Under the pieces are notes generated by a model. That model was not told where the DNA came from. It worked only from the letters and a program-made list of their open reading frames with translations, and did not search any database. Shown here piece by piece: positions 5,783-12,790 of a stretch of DNA of 32,749 bases. Source of the DNA: JBBTXJ01 sp964636345. GTDB lineage: Bacteria > Patescibacteriota > Patescibacteriia > Magasanikbacterales > JBBTXJ01. The stretch is from NCBI GenBank assembly GCA_964636345.1, contig CAZWRL010000004.1:1-32749 (forward strand), read 5' to 3'. The position numbers and the translations under genes are program-made. How positions within the stretch are numbered: the stretch's first letter is position 1; every line of letters starts with the position of its first letter.

Positions 5783-8137
5783 TTACGCCACCACACACGC
5801 ATCCTTAATCTTGTACGTCCCCAGGAACTGGGAAACGGACATGTCATCAATACTCTTATTCCATGTCTTGCCAAATAACTTGGCGGCATCCATTTCATCT
5901 TTCACATGACACGCGCTTCCATCGGCCCGGATGTTATAGGTCTTTGCGTCATCAGGCACTTTAATCATGCGTGTGCCCGGCTTATAGGGCATAGATGGAC
6001 CCCATGCCAAGAACGAAATCTGATCTTTCATCACCCGCTTAATGCCCACGCGATTAAACGCCGGGAACCAAGACAAGAAGGTCTTTTCATTGGGGAACGG
6101 CCGCTTGTAGCCACCGGTAAACCAGTACACGGAAGCGCCGGCGGTTGCGTCTTCAATCATGAAGAGATCACCTTCTTGCAATGCCGCGATAGCAACGGGT
6201 GTGAAGTTAGGAACAATGGGAGTTGCTGAAATAGGGGCAATCACTTCCGGCACTCGCTTCAATTCAAGTAATGGAACTATCGGAACCGACACTTTTGGCG
6301 CCTCTTGAGGTGCCACGGGTGCTGTGGGCTCCTTTGGCGGCGCGGTCTTTTCTGCCGGCGCCACCAAACTAATACTCTTACTCTGCGCCGCACTCACCAC
6401 GCCGTCAATACTTGTAAATTGGAACCACAGGGTCTTAGCGCCAATTCCTTCACTTAACGTGTATGCAATTGGCGTCCCTGGATTAGCCGGATTTTCAGCC
6501 ATTGCAAGATCCGCCTGACTTAGAGCAATTTTATAGCGATAGAGGTTGCTTCCGGTAAACGTGATGAGGATATCGCGCGTTAGGGTGGTGCCACTGCCAT
6601 CGCCAAGTTTAATAGCGGTAACCGACGGCGTAGCTTTCGTAGCCGAGCTACCACCTGCTTGGTCTTGACTAAACTGGTTGTAGGTCAACGTAACCTGCGC
6701 CGATGTTGATGCAGTGCGATCAGAAGCCCAATCTGACGTACGTGTGGTGTACCCGGACTTGACAAACTGAACGGTGCGAGAGGTATTTGCGACCGGAATC
6801 GCGCAATAATACACACCCGATGTTCCGCTTTCAGTACAGGTGGTTCCGAATCCATCACCGCCTTTAACCGTAGCACCCGTAACAATACTATTGGAGTTGC
6901 CGAGCAGTGTCACCACGTTGCCATAGACAATGCCATTAGATGAGGTGAGTACAACGGCGCCCTGCGCAGTGTTGCTTGCCGAACGGTTGCTTGCGAGCGC
7001 AACGGTCGTGCTCACATAACCATCTGCCTGCATGTCAAAACCCTGCGCAACCGTGTCGTCATCAGCCAAAAGCACCGGACAAAAGGCAACATTACTCGCA
7101 ATGAGACAGTCAACATCATTGGCGCCCGCGCTCACGTGATCCGGTGTTACCGCCGTTCCAATGACCGCGCTCACAATAGTAATCTTATGACTGAAGTCAA
7201 TACTGGAAACCGTGGTAGTTGCAACCGGAGCAGCGTTACCATCGCGATTGGGCGTATCTCCGGTGACATCTTTGACATACCCATCAAGCTGAATATGAAT
7301 ATCGTCAGTACCGCCATCACCGGCAACCAAAACCGGACAAAAGTAGGTTCCGGTATTCGTACTCTCCTCATTACACGTTATGCCCCCGGCTGAAACCGCT
7401 GCTCCCGCAAGCGGCGCGCCATCTGACTCACGTTGGGTTTTTACCATGTGGCTAAACAGCAAACCACGGACCGTGTTAGTAGCGGTTGTTCCAATATCGG
7501 CAGCTACTCCCGTGCTTGAAGCAAATGTGATAAGTGTCTGTGTGCTGGAAACCGGGGAGATGCTAAGTAACCCGACGTTGGTGGTGGTAGCGGCCACATA
7601 ACCATTTTCTGCCACGGCAAGTGCAATAGCAGAGCCAGTATTACCAAAAAGTGAGGCGCCTGCGAGCGTTGTTGAAGCGGCGATACCGTTTAACGTAATG
7701 GTATCTAAATCAGAATGGGTAAAGGCCGTGCCCTCTTGATCAGTAACCACCACTCTCACCTGATAGAGCATGGTTGAGGTGATGGCATTTAATTCATCCG
7801 TTTCATGAGAACCGCCCGGTAGCGCGGTAAGGGTAACCATGCCGGATTTTTCCAGCGCGTAAGCAATATAGGAATCACCCGCGCCGCAACTTGCACCCGC
7901 AGGCGCTGCAACAAACAAAGTGCCGGTAGCGCTGGTTGTCCCAAGTCCCTGTATGGTACCGCCTGTACAAGCCAAACTGACCGCAACGCCTGAAAGGGCT
8001 CCACCGCCTGATTGAGCAGAGATGGTGAATTTCAAATCTCCTGGCTCGTCAGCATACGCGGACTGCGCGCTCAAAATAAAAAACAAAACCGTTGCGACAA
8101 GCACCGTCATGGCCTGCAACAACAGTTTCATGGGCAT
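5783..8137 (-). CDS. secreted repeat surface protein
   Basis: A 784-aa protein with a signal peptide (MPMKLLLQAM start, hydrophobic core, predicted cut after SAYA). Residues about 30-520 hold four or five beta-sandwich-like repeats of roughly 100 residues. Several carry a Cys pair in the pattern T-C-x(7-11)-Y-x-C-P/A followed by GYV or GYT, resembling carboxypeptidase-regulatory or Ig-like folds with one disulfide each. Then come a domain of about 90 residues, a Pro-rich linker (PKEPTAPVAPQ region), and a C-terminal module of about 110 residues (YWFTGGYKRPFPN, KTFLSW, PGTRMIKV) that I associate with Patescibacteria surface proteins. The start is uncertain: ATG 8137 best fits a signal peptide; ATG 8176 and TTG 8221 are also in frame. 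Its function is probably attachment or surface coating, by inference. Confidence 0.75.
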   Translation of the reverse strand: MPMKLLLQAMTVLVATVLFFILSAQSAYADEPGDLKFTISAQSGGGALSGVAVSLACTGGTIQGLGTTSATGTLFVAAPAGASCGAGDSYIAYALEKSGMVTLTALPGGSHETDELNAITSTMLYQVRVVVTDQEGTAFTHSDLDTITLNGIAASTTLAGASLFGNTGSAIALAVAENGYVAATTTNVGLLSISPVSSTQTLITFASSTGVAADIGTTATNTVRGLLFSHMVKTQRESDGAPLAGAAVSAGGITCNEESTNTGTYFCPVLVAGDGGTDDIHIQLDGYVKDVTGDTPNRDGNAAPVATTTVSSIDFSHKITIVSAVIGTAVTPDHVSAGANDVDCLIASNVAFCPVLLADDDTVAQGFDMQADGYVSTTVALASNRSASNTAQGAVVLTSSNGIVYGNVVTLLGNSNSIVTGATVKGGDGFGTTCTESGTSGVYYCAIPVANTSRTVQFVKSGYTTRTSDWASDRTASTSAQVTLTYNQFSQDQAGGSSATKATPSVTAIKLGDGSGTTLTRDILITFTGSNLYRYKIALSQADLAMAENPANPGTPIAYTLSEGIGAKTLWFQFTSIDGVVSAAQSKSISLVAPAEKTAPPKEPTAPVAPQEAPKVSVPIVPLLELKRVPEVIAPISATPIVPNFTPVAIAALQEGDLFMIEDATAGASVYWFTGGYKRPFPNEKTFLSWFPAFNRVGIKRVMKDQISFLAWGPSMPYKPGTRMIKVPDDAKTYNIRADGSACHVKDEMDAAKLFGKTWNKSIDDMSVSQFLGTYKIKDACVVA

Positions 8138-8222
8138 GCTGATTACGCCAACACGCCCGAAGCTGTACTCTTGCATAAGATATGAGTAAAGATGATTTAA
8201 TTTTTTCTTTTTACCTGGCAAT

Positions 8223-8231
8223 AGTATAGCA
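8223..8231 (-). promoter_or_regulatory. extended -10 promoter of the surface protein
   Basis: Minus strand TGCTATACT is an extended -10 box with no clear -35. The leader to ATG 8176 is about 40 nt, or about 79 nt to ATG 8137. Confidence 0.5.
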
Positions 8232-8300
8232 CAGAACCCGCAGGGCTGTATTCAACACACAAGGCCATTTATCCCCAGATACTACCCGTAGTGCTTCTGC

Positions 8301-8329
8301 TTGCCAAAAACACCAAAAGACGATAAACT
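8301..8329 (+). promoter_or_regulatory. promoter of tRNA-Gln(TTG)
   Basis: TTGCCA, 17 bp, TAAACT, then 10 nt to the tRNA 5' end at 8340. The -10 box overlaps the stop codon of the opposing peptidase gene. Confidence 0.6.
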
Positions 8330-9107
8330 ACAAAAACATTCCGGGATCGTCTAACGGCAGGACACCAGGTTTTGGTCCTGGGTATCGGGGTTCGAATCCC
8401 TGTCCCGGAACGACAAAAATCGCCAACCGCTCCCCGCCTTGTATGGGGCGGCCTTTTGCATCCTGCAATAAATCCGCGAGCGCACTCATCAAAAGCGCGT
8501 ACGGATATCTATAATTCCGTCCGCGCCCCACGCCCGGCTCCTGCGTAATAAATTCCTGCGTCGCGTCATCGTAGCCGGTGATCAACAGTGTGTGATAGGT
8601 AGGCCCCGGACGCCTAAAGTACGGATTGCCTTTCTTCAACGTCCTCCCCCACGCTGGTATCACCACCGGCAGGCCTTGATCTATGTGTTCTTTAATCTCT
8701 TCGATGGATGGATCGCGCACCAAACGCGCTTCAAAGGGAAAATACTCATTGATGAGCCGGGCAATAGTGCCAACGTTAGTATCCTTATCATACCCCAGCA
8801 CCCGCCGCTCCAACGCCACAATATCTAAGATGCGCTTATCCGCCTCATTCGCTGGCATCCGATCCCGTGTATCATGCTTAAAATACGCGTCAAGCATCAC
8901 CACAACCGCCTCCTCGCACGCATCTTCATACGGTTGCACCCAGCGTGAATGCGGCGCTTGGAGCACAAACGGCACCGCGATACCGGCCGCGCGCGTGCTT
9001 TCCGGCATCAAAAAAGCCACTGCCGAAAGCGGTAACAGAACGAACACCACGAGCGCGCATGCTACGCCCGCAAATATTTTCGCATTGCGAGTCCGCTTGA
9101 TAGCCAT
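8328..9107 (-). CDS. membrane-anchored C39-like cysteine peptidase
   Basis: A 259-aa protein with an N-terminal signal anchor (about residues 11-33) and an extracytoplasmic papain-fold domain of the peptidase C39-like type. The likely nucleophile is Cys64 in EDACEEA, and the likely histidine is His172 in YHTLLITGYD, with Asp180/181 just after. The start ATG at 9107 lies inside the 3' end of ftsX (46-bp overlap), which points to translational coupling. FtsEX in other bacteria controls an outside cell-wall hydrolase, so this protein is a good candidate for that partner (inference). Residues about 233-256 are encoded by the antisense strand of tRNA-Gln(TTG); there is no earlier stop, so the natural C-terminus contains tRNA-derived sequence. 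Substrates could be peptides or peptidoglycan cross-links. Confidence 0.75.
   Translation of the reverse strand: MAIKRTRNAKIFAGVACALVVFVLLPLSAVAFLMPESTRAAGIAVPFVLQAPHSRWVQPYEDACEEAVVVMLDAYFKHDTRDRMPANEADKRILDIVALERRVLGYDKDTNVGTIARLINEYFPFEARLVRDPSIEEIKEHIDQGLPVVIPAWGRTLKKGNPYFRRPGPTYHTLLITGYDDATQEFITQEPGVGRGRNYRYPYALLMSALADLLQDAKGRPIQGGERLAIFVVPGQGFEPRYPGPKPGVLPLDDPGMFL
8340..8410 (+). tRNA. tRNA-Gln(TTG)
   Basis: Acceptor TCCGGGA/TCCCGGA, anticodon stem CCAGG/CCTGG around loop TTTTGGT (anticodon TTG), T loop TTCGAAT, discriminator A, no encoded CCA. It lies wholly antisense within the peptidase gene and has its own promoter. With the CTG isoacceptor at 4211 it covers both Gln codons. Confidence 0.93.
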
Positions 9108-9973
9108 GTTAATAAGAGTACCCCAAGCGCCTGATACAAAAATACCAGCCAGTGCGAACGGAAATATTCCGTAAGCGAAAAACCCGCGTTAAAAACGGTT
9201 TGAATATATCCATCAAGAAAACCGAGCGACGCAAAAATGATTCCCGCGGCCACACCAATGCTGACTACCGTGTACATCACGCCGTTCAGCAAAAACGGCG
9301 CGCGAATGAACCCGTTGGAGGCGCCCACCAATTTTTTAATGCTAATTTCCTCGCGTTGCGTGTAAATGGCAACACGGATGGTGTTAAAAATAATCAAAAA
9401 GGCAATCACGATAAAGAGCGCGCTCACTCCCAGCATAAATTGTTCCACACGCTTCGTAATTAACTGCAGACGTTCTATAAAACCCTGGTTGTTGTCAAAG
9501 GTTTTGCCTTCAATAATTTTTTGGAGCTCCGGCGTGTTTAACGCGCCGAGCACGGCCGTGTATTGTCCCGGCTCAAACGTAGACACCACAATAGTCGGCC
9601 CAAGCGGATTTTCGCCCAACTCATCAAGCGAAGCAAGAATGTCTGGATTATTTTTATGTTTTTCCCGGAACGCGGTCAGCACCTCAACGCGCGTCTTCAG
9701 CGTCAAGCTTTTCACCTCCGGAAACGTACGCAAAAATTCCTGCACCTCTTGCACCTGCTGGTCCGTGGCCTCGGGAGAAAAATAGATACCTGCGTCAATT
9801 TTTTCTTTAACGGTTGCCACCGCAAAGCGCGTCATAACGCTCATCGCAAGAAAAACATTGAACGAGAGCAGTGTCACAATTAAAATGGTCACGGTCATAA
9901 ACGACAACCCCAGATTGCGCCAAATGTTTTGGACCGCGAACTTCACCACACGAATGGCTGAATAGATGATCAT
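9062..9973 (-). CDS. ftsX: cell division protein FtsX
   Basis: A 303-aa ABC permease-like protein that works with FtsE at the septum to transmit ATP hydrolysis to cell-wall hydrolases outside. Topology fits the family: a first membrane segment about residues 22-44, an extracellular domain of about 145 residues, then three segments near 192-215, 230-255 and 275-300. The cytoplasmic loop QREEISIKKLVGASNGFIRAPF is the FtsX signature. It starts 2 nt after ftsE and overlaps the peptidase gene downstream. Confidence 0.92.
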   Translation of the reverse strand: MIIYSAIRVVKFAVQNIWRNLGLSFMTVTILIVTLLSFNVFLAMSVMTRFAVATVKEKIDAGIYFSPEATDQQVQEVQEFLRTFPEVKSLTLKTRVEVLTAFREKHKNNPDILASLDELGENPLGPTIVVSTFEPGQYTAVLGALNTPELQKIIEGKTFDNNQGFIERLQLITKRVEQFMLGVSALFIVIAFLIIFNTIRVAIYTQREEISIKKLVGASNGFIRAPFLLNGVMYTVVSIGVAAGIIFASLGFLDGYIQTVFNAGFSLTEYFRSHWLVFLYQALGVLLLTWLSSGLAMRKYLRA

Positions 9974-9975
9974 AG

Positions 9976-10656
9976 TTATAATCTATATTTTCCGTGTTTA
10001 ACATCGCTCACCACTTCCCCATCTTCCAAGACAATCACGCGTTTCCCCAAGCGATTCACAATATCTCGGTTGTGCGTCACCAAAAGTACGGTGGTGCCAA
10101 ACCGGTTAATGCGTTTTAAAATTTCAATCACTTCGTCAGTGTTGATGGCGTCTAAATTGCCGGTTGGCTCGTCAGCCACAATAATTTTAGGCCGATGCAC
10201 CAGCGCGCGCGCGATGACCACGCGTTGCTGTTCGCCGCCGGAGAGCTGTACCGGATATTTGTGCGCCTTATCCTCCAGCGTGACAATTTCCAACAGTTGC
10301 GGCACCACGCGCCGAATGTGCGCGGGCGGCGCGCCAGCCACCTGGAGCGCGAACGCGATATTTTCAAACACCGTGCGCGACGGCAATAATTTAAAATCCT
10401 GAAAGACCACGCCAATCTGGCGCCGCAAGAGCGGAATATCCCTCTGACGAATCCGGCTGATGTTCCATCCGCCAATTTCAATGGTGCCGCGCGTAGGGCT
10501 CTCTTCGGCAATCAAGAGTTTCGCAAGCGTGGTCTTGCCGCTTCCAGACCTCCCCACAATAGACGCAAATTCACCTGCTTCAATCTGCAGGTGAATATTT
10601 TTAAGCCCCACCGTCCCATCGGTATACAATTTTGAAACACCTTTTATGGTGATCAT
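9976..10656 (-). CDS. ftsE: cell division ATP-binding protein FtsE
   Basis: A 226-aa ABC ATPase, partner of FtsX. Walker A is GRSGSGKT (35-42), the signature is LSGGEQQRV and Walker B IIVADEPTGNLD, the form typical of FtsE. The start is ATG 10656 (MITIKGVSKL) because an extended -10 box TGTTATACT ends 8 nt upstream; the frame is open 18 nt further without a better start. Two tRNA genes lie directly upstream on the same strand. Confidence 0.93.
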   Translation of the reverse strand: MITIKGVSKLYTDGTVGLKNIHLQIEAGEFASIVGRSGSGKTTLAKLLIAEESPTRGTIEIGGWNISRIRQRDIPLLRRQIGVVFQDFKLLPSRTVFENIAFALQVAGAPPAHIRRVVPQLLEIVTLEDKAHKYPVQLSGGEQQRVVIARALVHRPKIIVADEPTGNLDAINTDEVIEILKRINRFGTTVLLVTHNRDIVNRLGKRVIVLEDGEVVSDVKHGKYRL

Positions 10657-10664
10657 GCGGGAAT

Positions 10665-10673
10665 AGTATAACA
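10665..10673 (-). promoter_or_regulatory. leaderless extended -10 promoter of ftsE
   Basis: TGTTATACT on the minus strand, 8 nt from the ftsE ATG; no clear -35 because the upstream DNA is tRNA-Thr. Confidence 0.6.
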
Positions 10674-10681
10674 CGTTTTTG

Positions 10682-10754
10682 AGCCGCCTCGGGGAATTGA
10701 ACCCCGGACCTACACGTTACGAATGTGTCGCTCTACCAACTGAGCTAAGGCGGC
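10682..10754 (-). tRNA. tRNA-Thr(CGT)
   Basis: Acceptor GCCGCCT/AGGCGGC, D arm GCTC/GAGC, anticodon loop TTCGTAA (anticodon CGT) on a stem with one A-C mismatch at its last pair, T loop TTCAATT. CCA is not encoded. It is the second of two tRNAs, 4 nt after tRNA-Gly. Confidence 0.92.
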
Positions 10755-10758
10755 GTAG

Positions 10759-10829
10759 AGCGGGTGAGGAGAATCGAACTCCCCTCTCAGCCTTGGGAAG
10801 GCCGCATACTACCACTGTACTACACCCGC
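10759..10829 (-). tRNA. tRNA-Gly(CCC)
   Basis: Acceptor GCGGGTG/CACCCGC, anticodon stem CGGCC/GGCTG around loop TTCCCAA (anticodon CCC), T loop TTCGATT. Its 5' G follows the last base of the ftsB-like stop codon with no gap, so it must be cut from that transcript or start inside the gene. Confidence 0.92.
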
Positions 10830-11240
10830 TTACAACTGACGCGAAGCGTCATCTTTATCAAAGAAATACCACCACCATTTTTGCCACGAGGGCGTGGTTG
10901 ATCGCTCTCCAAGAGAGCGCGTTGATGTACTCGCAAGCGCGGTGTCCACCACGATAACACGTTCCCCAGATTTTTTCAAGTTGAGTTCCCGGCGCGCCAC
11001 GTCTTCCACATAGGCGTCGCTTTTTACATAGTCCAACAAATCCAGCGACTCTAAACGCGTGCGTTCCAGGGTGTCAACCTTTGCTTGCAACGCTTTAATC
11101 TGCTGACGAATTTCATAGTCCTTGTAAAACGCGCGGCCAAATGAAATGGCCACAATCAGCGCAATCAAAAATGCGCCAAGTAAAAAAAAGCGTGACGTAA
11201 AAATGCGTACCACAAGCGATGTAGTTTCGCCCCTACTCAT
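10830..11240 (-). CDS. FtsB/DivIC-like septum formation initiator
   Basis: A 136-aa bitopic protein: short cytoplasmic N-terminus, membrane segment about residues 17-38, coiled coil about 42-75 (EIRQQIKALQAKVDTLER), then the family motif VEDVARRELNLKKSGERVIVV. FtsB/DivIC bridges early and late division proteins at the septum. The C-terminus adds a Ser/Thr-rich stretch and WQKWWWYFF. ATG 11240 was chosen because TGATATACT ends 7 nt before it; the in-frame open stretch upstream contains that promoter. The stop directly abuts tRNA-Gly. Confidence 0.88.
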   Translation of the reverse strand: MSRGETTSLVVRIFTSRFFLLGAFLIALIVAISFGRAFYKDYEIRQQIKALQAKVDTLERTRLESLDLLDYVKSDAYVEDVARRELNLKKSGERVIVVDTALASTSTRSLGERSTTPSWQKWWWYFFDKDDASRQL

Positions 11241-11247
11241 GGCATGA

Positions 11248-11256
11248 AGTATATCA
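11248..11256 (-). promoter_or_regulatory. leaderless extended -10 promoter of the ftsB-like gene
   Basis: TGATATACT on the minus strand, 7 nt from ATG 11240. It lies back-to-back with the -35 box of the plus-strand promoter at 11261. Confidence 0.6.
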
Positions 11257-11260
11257 GCAC

Positions 11261-11289
11261 TTGACAAATTACGGAAGGTGTGATAAACA
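11261..11289 (+). promoter_or_regulatory. promoter of the 470-aa unknown gene
   Basis: TTGACA, 17 bp, TAAACA preceded by TG (extended -10). A leader of about 25 nt follows, with AAGGAG at 11308-11313, 7 nt before ATG 11321. Confidence 0.65.
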
Positions 11290-11320
11290 AAAAGCAGGTA
11301 GAAAGCCAAGGAGAAATGTG

Positions 11321-12733
11321 ATGGAACTGGCGCTCACCGTGCAGGGACAGGCGGGAATTCCGCAAAAAACGAAACGCGCGATGCAGGAACTCTTGTATGC
11401 ACTCCTGCAGAAGACGAAAATCACAAACGGAGTGTTTACAGTACGACTGCTCGAACAGGTGAAGGGCACAACGCATCGTCAAGGGCTTGCACACGTAGAT
11501 GTGCGTCATACCGACGTTACGGGAGTGCATCTCCGAGCCCAGCCCGGCGACAACAAGACGTCGTACACGATGGTCATTACGCCGCCTTCTGACATCAGCG
11601 CAGAAGACCTTCGCAATCACCTTGCAAAAGCGGTGCGCAATGCAAAGATGAGTTCTGGACAACGCAAGCCAGTTGCGGCAATGGAAGCCGCGTTCCAGAA
11701 GATGGTGGCCCTGTGCCGTCTGATGGATGGACAGCCGTTTAGCACCGCGGCGATCACCACGGAGATCGCCGAAAAGTGCGGGTACGAAAACGCAAGGTCG
11801 CTCATCTCCGCCATCAGAAGATTCAAAGGAAACGGCTCATACGTCACCTATAACGGTATCCAGCACTCGTTCAACGAAGACATTCTTGCTGAAGCATTCC
11901 CGGAACGTGGGGCTGACTGCACTCATGCCGCGATGCCGACAGCGCCACAGCAACTGGACACGGCGCATGACGCGGAAACGAAAGAAGAACTTCCGGACGA
12001 TGAGACCGCGTCAACGGTGGCATTTTTGCTCAACGGCATGACGCCACTTCTCCAGACCGCGCTTCATCTTATCGCCGAAGGCGATAGCGTCCACACGGTA
12101 ACCGTGCCTGATGGCAACGGCGGACATCCTGAAACGCGTCTTGGGGGTGGTAAACTCGGCCTCAATGAGGACGAGTACGACATCGTGTTTCCTGTGCTTG
12201 AAATCGCAAAGATTCTTCGCGCGCTGCCGGAACCGGGCAAGGACGGACATACGGTTTTTTCCGTCAACATGGCTCTCGTAAGCGCCGTTGTCAAGCAACT
12301 GAAGGTGGAAACAATGGAGGCCCCGGCTAGCACGACGCCGGTTTCCACTCGCGAATCACTGCTGGCGCTTGAAAAAGCGCTACATGATATTGTTGAGCGG
12401 AGGATGTCGCTTCTGGAAGCGCGCGAAGCGCAACACAGTAAACTGCTGGATCTTGAAGAGTCGGTGCGATACCTCACAGAACACATCACCAAACTCGAAG
12501 CACAACTGCGTATTCTACGGCGACAACACGCGCAAGATACTAATGCGCTCGACAGCCTGAAGAGCAAACTTGCTGGTGGCGAGCGGCAGGATGAGCTCCT
12601 CGCCTACGAGGAAGCACGTTTGCGTGACGAACACCAAAAGCTCTCCGAAGGCGTGGTACGTGACGCCCTCGCAGAGCTTAAGGAAAGATTGACGCCGGAT
12701 CAGCTGGAAATGCTGAAGGCACAGCTCACATAG
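11321..12733 (+). CDS. unknown 470-aa protein with C-terminal coiled coil
   Basis: Family not recognised. Soluble, no signal peptide. Residues 1-110 form an alpha/beta domain (HVDVRHTDVTGVHLRA, SYTMVITPP). Residues about 128-195 look like a winged-helix-type segment (AAITTEIAEKCGYENARSLISAIRRF then a short beta hairpin SYVTYNGIQHSF). Residues 225-350 form a second mixed domain after an acidic linker, and about 355-460 form a long Leu/Glu/Arg-rich coiled coil. The start is ATG 11321, with AAGGAG 7 nt upstream; the frame opens earlier at 11261 but that stretch holds the promoter. A monocistronic unit with its own promoter and terminator, diverging from the division genes. A DNA-binding or scaffold role is only a guess from the HTH-like part and coiled coil. 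Confidence 0.75.
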   Translation: MELALTVQGQAGIPQKTKRAMQELLYALLQKTKITNGVFTVRLLEQVKGTTHRQGLAHVDVRHTDVTGVHLRAQPGDNKTSYTMVITPPSDISAEDLRNHLAKAVRNAKMSSGQRKPVAAMEAAFQKMVALCRLMDGQPFSTAAITTEIAEKCGYENARSLISAIRRFKGNGSYVTYNGIQHSFNEDILAEAFPERGADCTHAAMPTAPQQLDTAHDAETKEELPDDETASTVAFLLNGMTPLLQTALHLIAEGDSVHTVTVPDGNGGHPETRLGGGKLGLNEDEYDIVFPVLEIAKILRALPEPGKDGHTVFSVNMALVSAVVKQLKVETMEAPASTTPVSTRESLLALEKALHDIVERRMSLLEAREAQHSKLLDLEESVRYLTEHITKLEAQLRILRRQHAQDTNALDSLKSKLAGGERQDELLAYEEARLRDEHQKLSEGVVRDALAELKERLTPDQLEMLKAQLT

Positions 12734-12740
12734 TACTCAC

Positions 12741-12790
12741 GGAGCGGACACGCACTGGTTGTTGACAGCGCATCCGCTCCTTTTTATTTT
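12741..12790 (+). terminator. terminator of the 470-aa gene
   Basis: An 8-bp stem GGAGCGGA/TCCGCTCC with a long loop of about 24 nt is followed by TTTTTATTTT. The T-run overlaps the stop of the convergent Mur ligase gene. Confidence 0.65.

Noticed and set aside
10759..10829. UGA recoded to glycine, as in some CPR lineages
   Set aside because: The Gly tRNA has anticodon CCC, not TCA, and UGA acts as a normal stop in several genes here.
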